Assembly: GCF_015207525.1 (NCBI RefSeq)
Contig: NZ_JADEWR010000025.1
Coordinates: forward strand, 17,192 to 81,191
Length of the DNA: 64,000 nucleotides
Direction: 5' to 3'
DNA from: Nodosilinea sp. LEGE 06152
GTDB lineage: Bacteria; Cyanobacteriota; Cyanobacteriia; Phormidesmidales; Phormidesmidaceae
Below the pieces are notes generated by a model. It was not told where the DNA came from. It was given only the letters and a program-made list of their open reading frames with translations, and searched no databases. Of the stretch, positions 9,115 through 18,200 are shown piece after piece. Both the position numbers and the translations under genes were made by a program. Within the stretch, counting starts at the first letter, position 1. Each line of letters begins with the position of its first letter.

Positions 9115-9375
9115 GTGCTGGCTTTAAACGCTACTTATCTTCACAGGTATGAGAATTACGCCTGTGGTTGTCCAAGAGCAGGATCAGGATTACTACTAAC
9201 AGGTGGGGCAATGGCCGCAGCTAAGGCTAGCGGCTTTGGTGTATACCTCATGGCTAGTACTGTGCTTGGAGAGCTAACCAGCACCATTGGCATTACCCTA
9301 CCTTTCGCGGTTTACATGGGAATGAGCCAGGTGATTGCTCTGGTGATTGGCCCAGTGGGAAGGCTGGCCCCTTAG
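9115..9375 (+). pseudogene. Remnant of a YaaW-like (DUF3944/UPF0174) membrane protein
   Basis: The frame encodes a glycine-rich hydrophobic stretch, GFGVYLMASTVLGELTSTIG then ITLPFAVYMGMSQVIALVIG PVG, which resembles the C-terminal membrane part of YaaW/UPF0174 proteins. The N-terminal half expected of that family is absent. The stop falls soon after GPVGR, where relatives usually continue. The upstream codons (YLHRYENYACGCPRAGSG) do not look conserved. It is therefore read as a decayed fragment, although a genuine small membrane protein cannot be excluded. It lies divergent to the BREX operon and convergent with the NERD gene. Confidence 0.4.
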
Positions 9376-9448
9376 GGCTGGTCCTTGACCATTGCGCTTC
9401 TCAGTATCTACTGGGGCAGCCTAACTCGGTTGGTCTGTCTGGCTTGGC

Positions 9449-10090
9449 TTAGCCTCGGTCTAGTAACAGCGATCGCAGGTCTTGGCGAGCCACGACATAG
9501 ACATTGCCTGCCTGGCTACCTGAGACATTGACCTTGGCGCTGGAGAAAACTAGAACGGGGGTGACATAGCTATAGTCGTCTGCTTCCTTGAGCTGCACAG
9601 CTTGGCGCTTTACTTGACCGAGGAAATCCTTTTCAAAGGGATACTGACTGTTGCCGACCTGTCGGCGCAGCTGCCCTCGATTATGGACGACGGTGCCGTG
9701 ATGGGACTTGACATCAATCGCAAATACCTGGCCCTGAGGAGACCGGCAGATAATATCTACATCTCCGACCAAGGGGAAACGCCTACCGTACTCGATATGC
9801 CAGCCAGAGCGCTGGAGCGAGTTCAGGTCGTGACCAATGGTTTCCTCTGCCTTGGCTCCCTGATCGGCTCGATTAGCTTGCCGCCATACGCCGTTGGCAA
9901 CCAGAATGAAAGCCACTATTGAGGAAGCACCAAGAGCATAAACGTAGATAGGGAGGACGGTGAAGTAGAACGTGATGATGGCCAGGTATGCTCCGACAGC
10001 GACTGCGGCGAAGAACAATCGGACGGCTTCGGCCCGTCGCCGTCGAGCAAGTTGGCGGATGTTCTGGCCTGGTCGATGATGGTTTGGCAT
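9449..10090 (-). CDS. Membrane-anchored NERD-domain protein
   Basis: About 213 residues from the ATG at 10090. A TTG five codons upstream is less likely. Two hydrophobic segments near residues 25-70 are followed by a nuclease-related (NERD) domain whose core GDVDIICRSPQGQVFAIDVK carries the D...(D/E)xK pattern of PD-(D/E)xK nucleases. The predicted topology puts the nuclease-like domain in the cytoplasm. The substrate is unknown; NERD domains are found with helicases, kinases and in plasmid or defence settings. It stands alone between the BREX operon and the primase gene. The domain call is firm, the cellular role is not. Confidence 0.8.
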   Translation of the reverse strand: MPNHHRPGQNIRQLARRRRAEAVRLFFAAVAVGAYLAIITFYFTVLPIYVYALGASSIVAFILVANGVWRQANRADQGAKAEETIGHDLNSLQRSGWHIEYGRRFPLVGDVDIICRSPQGQVFAIDVKSHHGTVVHNRGQLRRQVGNSQYPFEKDFLGQVKRQAVQLKEADDYSYVTPVLVFSSAKVNVSGSQAGNVYVVARQDLRSLLLDRG

Positions 10091-10288
10091 GATTGGTCTT
10101 AGCAAGATTGAGCTGAGTTTGAGTTCAAGTTGGCCAGACGCGCAGGCTAAGTTCAGTAAAATTGAACCAGTATTTTGACTTCAGTTCATTCCCCAGCGTA
10201 AAGGTAACTTCAGTCGGACTCATGGCCTCATGGATGAGCACAGCAGTATCGATGGTGGGCTGGTCGAGGGCTGTATAGAATAGAACAC

Positions 10289-12124
10289 CTAAGCCTCAAC
10301 CTGCTGAGACCGAGGTGATACATGACGAGGTTTTTCTAAGAGTGCAGCAGCGGTACGAAAATCTTTTAGTACGCTTTCAGATGGGCAACTGAACACAATG
10401 TCTGCTCCTCTAGCCTTTAAAACTGTCCGCCCTTCTTGGGTCGCAATCAAAATTCCCTGATTGGTCAAAACCACTGAGTTCCGTCTGCCCTGGACGGTAA
10501 ACCCGCCAGCTTCATCCGGCTGACCAGCGCGAGACAAAATTAATGAACTCAGATTCAGCAATTCAACCGTCCCAGGACTATTGCTTTTAGCACCTCCATC
10601 CCCCTGCCCCGCCGTTACGGGTGGCCGTTGTTCTGCTGCATGAGTTGCCGCTGCGACTTCTAGTCCGGCATCCGCAAGAATCGCATGTGGATCGCTTGGT
10701 TCTGACCGATTGAATATGATCTTTTCTTCTTTGTAGGAAAAGATCATTCGGTCATCTCTTAAAACTCTTAATTTACCAGCTTTGTCTAGCTCAATTCCAT
10801 ACCTAGAGCCTGCATAAGAGAGAACAGAGCTATCGATTCCAACTTCACCTTTTTCGTGGAGAACTCGACTGGCGGCAAGCAGCAAATTATTTTTCACATT
10901 TACCAACTCTTCTATTGAGCGAGTTACGTTCCTTTCGAGATTCTTTTGACCTATCACAGGCTTGATTGTGCTAGGAGCTTTTTCGTCAAAGAGTGTAGGT
11001 GCCAGTTTTCGCAGTCGGGACCAGGGAAACTCATCGCCTCGGCACTCGCAGGATGGTCGAGCCGTATCTAAGGAAGCGCCATCCATGATTCTATGAATGT
11101 GATCCTCATCAGCCCCGTGGGCAAGTCCCCCTTGGATCGTCAGCGCTTCAGCACTCTGCCCGCTCAAGGGGATACTATTCTCTCTGGCCCAGTTCTCCCA
11201 GCCAAATGCCTCTCGGGCCAACGACACGATCGCATAGGAGCGATCGCTATGCCCACCCCCACCGCCTGCTAAAACGTCTCTGGCGCGGTCTGAGATCAGA
11301 TCTGACAAGTCTACAGTCGAACTCCCTGGCAGCGTCTTTAGGCGTCGAGGTCGAGCCTTGATAGGCATAGCCTCGCCAAGGGAGATACCATGCTCAGAGC
11401 TTTTTGTTGCAGTCTGAGCCCCTGATTTAAATATCCCGATTTCTGAGAGATCTGCGACGGCCACTGGGGCCGCCACGAGATGCCTAACCCGGTAAGGATT
11501 GCCTGTGGGGCCAATGGTCGGAGCCAGGACACAAACCCTGCCGACGCCAAGCACCTCGCCCACATGCAGGCCACCGGGCTCTAGGGCAAAGTTGGTAAAG
11601 TCCTTGGGGTGATCCAGTTGCACCATAAAATGCCACCCGCCACGATGGGTCTGCTCAGCGTAGGTCTGCTTCAGCTGAGGATGGGTCTCAGCCCACGCTA
11701 GAACAGCGGCATCACAGGCGTCCCGTGAGCCAAAGTTTTTCACATCGAAGTCAATGAACACGGTACGCTCATTGCCCAGCGTGGCAATTCCATTCCGGGG
11801 ATTGGAAAACCAGGCGTCCAGCTCACTGAGCTCAGGCATTCTGGACTGAAAATCCCGATGATTGACACTGTGCGGATGGCCATCGGCATCCAGGTAGCTC
11901 GGGTTTTTACCGGTAAATCTAGCAACAGGGCAAAGCTTCCCATCGATTTCAACCAAGGGGATATGGCAATAAATCCCCCTGTTCGGGCGGTCAGGATTTA
12001 CCTTGGGGTACTGGTAAGCATCTTGCACTGGCGCAATGGGGAGCGGCGGTAGGTTATTGTTCAACAACCACTTCGCAACATCCTGCACAGATGGCTGCTT
12101 TGGCCATGGCGATAATGCGTTCAT
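10289..12124 (-). CDS. Bifunctional primase-polymerase (Prim-Pol, AEP) of plasmid type
   Basis: The 611-residue protein has an N-terminal archaeo-eukaryotic primase/polymerase domain. The metal-binding FIDFDVK (D125, D127) and the THRGGWHFMV histidine motif (H160, H165) are the two hallmarks of this superfamily, which synthesises primers and copies DNA. Residues from about 280 onward show no recognised helicase motifs; the final 100 residues look like a separate small domain. Such proteins commonly initiate replication or prime the transferred strand of plasmids. The gene follows the giant methyltransferase/helicase gene by 90 bases on the same strand and probably belongs to the same transcript. 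Confidence 0.85.
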   Translation of the reverse strand: MNALSPWPKQPSVQDVAKWLLNNNLPPLPIAPVQDAYQYPKVNPDRPNRGIYCHIPLVEIDGKLCPVARFTGKNPSYLDADGHPHSVNHRDFQSRMPELSELDAWFSNPRNGIATLGNERTVFIDFDVKNFGSRDACDAAVLAWAETHPQLKQTYAEQTHRGGWHFMVQLDHPKDFTNFALEPGGLHVGEVLGVGRVCVLAPTIGPTGNPYRVRHLVAAPVAVADLSEIGIFKSGAQTATKSSEHGISLGEAMPIKARPRRLKTLPGSSTVDLSDLISDRARDVLAGGGGGHSDRSYAIVSLAREAFGWENWARENSIPLSGQSAEALTIQGGLAHGADEDHIHRIMDGASLDTARPSCECRGDEFPWSRLRKLAPTLFDEKAPSTIKPVIGQKNLERNVTRSIEELVNVKNNLLLAASRVLHEKGEVGIDSSVLSYAGSRYGIELDKAGKLRVLRDDRMIFSYKEEKIIFNRSEPSDPHAILADAGLEVAAATHAAEQRPPVTAGQGDGGAKSNSPGTVELLNLSSLILSRAGQPDEAGGFTVQGRRNSVVLTNQGILIATQEGRTVLKARGADIVFSCPSESVLKDFRTAAALLEKPRHVSPRSQQVEA

Positions 12125-12214
12125 CGGTGAAATGTGAGCAATGGGGGTGTATTTGGCTCAGGGGCAGTCCATCAACATCAAAGGCTGGGCCATCTGACTA
12201 AACCTGTATGGGTA

Positions 12215-15200
12215 CTACCGATCATAAACAGCCGGGATAGCAGCTGTGTGAGGGGTAGTTTGTGCCGCTAGGGCCTGCCGCACCCGAGACACTTGGGCAC
12301 TAAACTTGTGGGCATCTTCGGCACTCAGCCCCTGACTGTGCAAGACTCGGCTGCCCTTGGCGTTAAAAATTTCGCCTCTTTCTCTTGCCAAAACAGCGAT
12401 CTCATCGCCCTGGCTGAGAAGGGTATAGGTCTTGCCAGCAAAGACTTTTGAACCATCGGGCTGGTCTTGCCCTAACTGAGCTAACAGGTATTTAGACTGA
12501 GCCAAAACGTTAGTGGCCTGCTGGAGATAGGCCTTTTGGTCGTGCTGACGTGTGATTCTGTCTACGTCGCCGTACTCCCCCTCATGCCCCGAGTTGATCG
12601 CCTGGCCAATCTGCTCAATGCGCCCCAGGTGCGACGGAGATCGCCCCAAGGCCCGAGCCTGAGAGTACCATTCACGCAAATCTTTAAGCAAAGCTTGGCT
12701 CTGTACCGGCTCTGCGAGGACAGCAGGTGACGCCTCAGACGAAGCAGCGACGGAGGATTGCTCGGCGATGGGAATCGTAGGGGGCGGATCTATTCCACCG
12801 GGATCGGCCTGCCGCTCGAATGGCGTAGTAGCTTGAATTGCAGGGTAGACCGCTGCATCTAGCGAGGTATAGAACTCCGCCATCAGCTGACCAACAGCAC
12901 CCCTAATGGTCACGGGGTCACCGTGCTCATCGCCTAAGGCTTTCGTGGCAATGGTATTGGCCGCCCGCTCCATCCATTGAGCCCCAACCTCTGCACCACT
13001 CTCGCGCACTACGGCCTTGGCATTTTGTATGGAGGCGTTGACCATGGCCAGCTCATCCTGAGAAAGCTGTAGTTCCCAAATCCGCTCCCCAGCCTCAAAG
13101 ATAAGTACAGCGCCACCAAGTTCTAGCCGCTCAAGCCCAGGAGACCCCGTTGGCACCTCTACCGCCGGGGGTGGAGCAGACCCAGCAGCATCGGGCAACC
13201 TCTCTAGGTTGGCCTCGTAGACGCGCACAGGCCCATTGGCCTCATAACCAAGCTGTGGGTGCAACTCGGACACGACCACGGTAATACCCTCTTGGGTGAG
13301 GGTCGGAATAATCTGCTCTTGCAGGTCAGCGGTATTGACGCTTAAGCCATTGCAGTCGGGGTCAAGTCCCCACTGCATCGGTTGAGTGGGTCGCCCTAGG
13401 CCATAGGCCGCGATCTGCGCATCCTCGGCATAAGTCTCGTAAGCCTGATCAACTCGGATAAAAGCAACAGCCTCTGGGTAGTCGGCCTTGAGTTCAGCAA
13501 AACGCTTCAGATGGGGATGGTGTGGCCCAGGGCCAAGATCGGGAAGCAATGCCTCATCTACATCAGTGGATGGGTCAGGCTGTGGCGGCGGGCTGCTGAC
13601 AGGCGCATCCTGAGAGGATTGAGGATACAAGGGTTGTACCGTAAGATCCAGCTCGTCATAAATATCTTGGGCAGGCCGCATGTCTGTGGCTCCTATGGCC
13701 CCTCCCATGGTCGTATCCGGGTCAGCCTGCGGGTCGGGGGCTGATGCCTGGTGAGGCTCTGAAGTGGCCTTTGTCGTTGGTAGTTCATCGGCCCAGGGCG
13801 ATGAACTACCAAGCCCCTCTCGCTGAGCAATTTCGATGATGTAGTCTGCGGCTGGCCGCGCAAATTCAGGGTGAAGGTTTTCGCCATCTTCTCGGGGGGC
13901 ATTGATGATTTCCATGAGGCGATCGCGCAGGGCATCAACGCTGGGCGCACCGTCAATCGCCTCCCGCAGCGCCCAAACCTCTGACGGGCTAAACTCGATG
14001 ACCCCAGTGGTGCTTCCTAGCGTCTGGTCGTGAAATTTGAAGATTATCCAGTCGTCACTGATAAAGCCCAGCCGCTCACCACTGGAAGATAGTTCGACCT
14101 GTGAGGTAACCTCAGGCGGGGATATAGAGGCCCCAGCTAAGGCCTCTCTCACCGCATCTTGCTGATAGGCATAGGGGTTATCATGGCCCTCCAGCCATAA
14201 GAAGCCCCGCTCACCATCCTGATAGAGTATTTCAGGCGAGTCGGAAGCCAGCGCCTCAAATTCAGCCCGATCAAACGCATGGAACAGATCGGGACGCTGT
14301 TGGAATAACGCCTCTAGGGGACGCAAAGGCTCTGGCGAGAGAGGATTCTGGGCAGTAGAGTCTAGACCTGGTTCAGCCATCGCCTCCTGACCCAATTGGG
14401 ACAGATAAGCCTCAGCGATCGCTTCCCCAAAGCCCTGCTCCAGCAAGTTCCGAGCAAATATCATGCCAAAGGCGCGATCAGGGGCGCGCAGTTCGCCGCC
14501 ATTAAACCCTTGCACCGCAGTCTCAACGAACTGAAGATGTCCATCGGGCTGAATACCCATCTTCATCTCAGTATCAATCCACATATCGCCGTTGCCGGTG
14601 GCATAGTGGGTCAGGTACAAATCACTGCCGCCCACCCCATTGGGGTGCGACTCAACCACCAAATCCATGTAGGGTTCATTGGGCACCCTAATGTGGAAAT
14701 CATTGTCCCCATCGACCATGACCGCCTGCTGGAGCCCGCCCTGCTGAAGTAACCGAGCAACGGCCTGAGCGATCGGGGACGTTTGCTGAGAGGGTGCCAG
14801 CACCTGGGGACCACCCTCTTGGGACATCTCGCGCAGCCGCTGTCGGCCCGCCTGTTGCACAGCCTCATCCCGTTGCTCCTGGGCCTGGACAGCTATCGCC
14901 TCATCAAAGGCCTCTGCGACAACCTGGCGCACGGCCCCAGCAATGCGTTCCTCCATCTCAGGGCTATCAGCGGCGAACTGTCCCAAGAAGGCAGAGTCTT
15001 CGGTGTCGATCGCAGCCTCGGCCATTTCCAGATTCAGGCCAGACTCCAGGTGATCGCTCAGGCAGCGGTAGGTGCGTCCTATCGCCTCAATCGCCCTATC
15101 TAGGGATATCTCGCCGCCCAGAGCCTCCACGGCCCGCCGCATCAAGACATCAGGGGTCGCACCGCTAGACGAGTCACTGAGATACTCATGGAAGGCGATC

Positions 15201-18200
15201 GCCTCTGAGTGCAGGGGCTGCCCGTCAGTCTGTAGCACCCCGTCTTTAACCAAGGTGTCAAAGGTCAACGCGGGCGGAGGTGGCTCGTAGAGGTTGAATT
15301 CGGCCTTGATATCGGCCAGGTTGCTGCCGGAGTACAGGCGATCGGAGACAGCGTTCATCACCTCCCAGCGGCTGGGGGATGACTCCTTGTCAGGGTCAGG
15401 GATGAGCCCAGGATTGCGCTCCAGCTCGGCCCGCAGAATTGGGTGAATGGCCCGGCTCCGGTCGCTGCTGCTGACTTCCTTACCGACTGGGAGCCAGGTG
15501 GTGGCTGGTTCCCAGCCTGCCGTTTCTCCTCCCACGGCGGCGGTCGCCTCTTCCAAATGCGATGTGGCCTTGATGCCACGCCGGGTGACGATGTAGGTCA
15601 GCACATCGTTTTGGGCCTCGGTATCACCAACTTTGATTTGCATCACCTTCTCTTCGGTGGTGCGGCCTGGCTTGTCGCCTTCCACCCGTCGAGTCCCAGA
15701 GACAAACTCCCCCTGCGCCAGGTCGAGTAGCTCCCGGTCTTGGTAAAACTTCTTGCCCGCGCTGCTGGTGGGCACCGTCAAGACCAGCTCGCCGCGCAGG
15801 TTAAACTCAGCATCCAGCACGCCATCTCTATCGGTGAAACTGGCCGCCCTCGATGTTGCCGCAAGGAATGCCATCAACTGGTCGGGTCGCTGAATCGAGA
15901 CCGGTCGCCGATCAATCTCTCCTGCGTCAATCCCCTTGGCCAGCAGGTAGGCCGGGTGGTACTCCCCCTCGTTATCCTGCATGAGGGCAAATCGACCCAC
16001 GAGGTCAGATTTGAGCACCTGGCCCACCACCATCATGCGATGCTCGCGAGAGGCTATCTGCTTCTCGTCAAAGACACTGTAGGTCGGCACCTCAGTGTAC
16101 TGCTGCAACACTTGCCCCGGCTGATTCTTGAAGACAAAGGAATTTTCCTGAGGTTTGAGGGAGACATCGCGGCCAATTTCGCTAAATTTGACCGACAGTT
16201 CCCTGGCCTCGTCCGCCAGGGCAATCCTGAATCGCCAAGACCCAGGGTTGATCGGGTTGGAGGCATTTTGCTGGCGGGTGACTCCGACAATGACCCCTGG
16301 CAGCGCCCGACTGGTATCGAGGGAGGCCAGCTGCACTGGAGCGCCGATGGGAAACTCTCGCAGCTTCCCCAGCACACCGTTCTGCTGGGCCGTCAAAATC
16401 ATGGCGCTCTGAGCTTTATCCTTCTCGGCATCAGCGACCTTTTTCTCAGCCTTTTTGACCCGCTGCTCCTGCTTGGTTAGCTTCCCTTCAACTTTTTTGA
16501 GGCCGTTACGGGTATCAACCCGGCGCTGCTCATACTGGCCTTCTAGCTCAGTTTCCCGCTCTGGGGTCGCCTCCCCCGCTTGACTGAGCGCCTCCCTGGC
16601 GGCGGTGTACTCAGGGATCACCTGTTCTAGGGCTGTGGTCAACTGATCGCGCTCATCCCTTAGCCCCTCACGTCGGGTATTGGCATCTTTAAACTGCTGT
16701 TGAGCCCGGTTCAGGGCTTCTGTGAAATGCCCAGCTTTGCCCTCCCGGAAGGCGTCGCCCTCTGCGGTCACCCGCGCCACCATCTCCTGGGCGTGAGCCT
16801 GCCCGGCCTGGCGAATCGCGCCCTCAACCGTTAGATCAACCCCCTCCAAGTCATCGGGTTTAGCTAGCTCCAGGGCATCGCAAATCGACTGCACCACCTG
16901 CAACGTAGTTTGGGGTTTGCCCCCGGTCTTGGCCTCCACCTCCAGGGCATAGACGGGCTGCCGGAATGGATTACCCCCATCGCCGTTGTGGAGCATCTTC
17001 CGGCGCAGGGGTCTGGCGTCTAGATCCATCTTTTGAGCATCAAGATCCCAGGCCCCCATCGCGGTTAGCCGATCCTTGAGCCCGTTGTATTCGGAGATCA
17101 ACAGGTCGTAAACCTCACCCTGAAGGGCCAGGGATGGGTACGGATCATCTGGGGTCGGCGGCTGATCGCTCGACAGAATAGCCACCCGTCCGGTCAGCTT
17201 GCGCACATCGCCAAAGCTGACATCCCCATCCTTGTCGGGGGCGCTACAGGGGTAGTCGAGGGTTTGGTTGACCTCGGGCATCGCGGCCATGGCGTTGGCC
17301 GCCGCTTGGTCGCCATACTTGTTCAAAAAGTCGGGCACATCGGCCCCGGAAAACTGACTTTCGCCCGTGCCTGCGGTATTGGACTTGAGCCCCCGCATTT
17401 TGTTCATCAAAACAGCCATGGCTCTAGCCTCGGTGGGCAACCCTTCCCCATAGACCAGCTTGAACATAGGCAGGCCAAACTCACCGGCCTTCTGCCCCCA
17501 CAGGGGATTACCCTCAGAGTCGGTGCCGGTGGCGGGGTGTACTTCTGGGTCGAGCTGCCCGCTGCGATGGGTGCGCCCGATCGACTGCTCGCACTGGTTG
17601 ACATCGGGGTGGGCCTGAAGAATCAGCATGGAGCGGCGTCTGAGGTCTGTTGCCCCATTGATCGCAGCATGGAGCGAGTAGCCAGTGGTCAGGTTGGTGA
17701 TTACCGCATCGACGGTGCCGTTCTGGAACCCGGCGATCGTCGCCACCTTCGCGGCGGCCCCCGACTTGCGGGCCTGGTAGGTCGTCACAAATTGACCGTC
17801 TGCGGTCGGCTGGTACTCCAGCCGCTGGCTCCGTCCGGTCATTTCTACCGCGTTGTAGCCCGCCTGCCGAATGCGGGCTTCCATATAGGCAATGGGGTCG
17901 GCGGGTAGCCCCGTCCAGTCGCTGGACTTGATCGCCGTCAGCACCTGGTTATAGATCTCGACCCCCCGCTCGCCCAATTCGGCGTCGGTCAGGTAGTGGG
18001 GCAGAATGACTTTGCCGCCGCCCTCGTCCTCATGGGCACCGACAATCCGAATCGTTCGAGCCGCATCAAGGTATCGCTTGAAATATTCGCCTGCCGTAAT
18101 GTCGAAAGGATCGCCTGGATTGAGGATGGAGCGCTGATCGTCAGGAAAGATAGCGTTATGGGTCTCGATGCTCCCATTGGTCAACTTCACCAGGTCTTTG

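Noticed and set aside
15740..16480. 246-codon plus-strand frame opposite the helicase gene
   Set aside because: It is antisense to a region whose minus-strand frame has clear helicase and coiled-coil features; GC-rich coding DNA gives long antisense frames. The product has no recognisable domain.
17264..17908. 214-codon plus-strand frame opposite the helicase motif region
   Set aside because: It lies opposite the conserved SIGRTHRSGQ motif region and its translation is Gly/His/Arg-rich without a fold signature.
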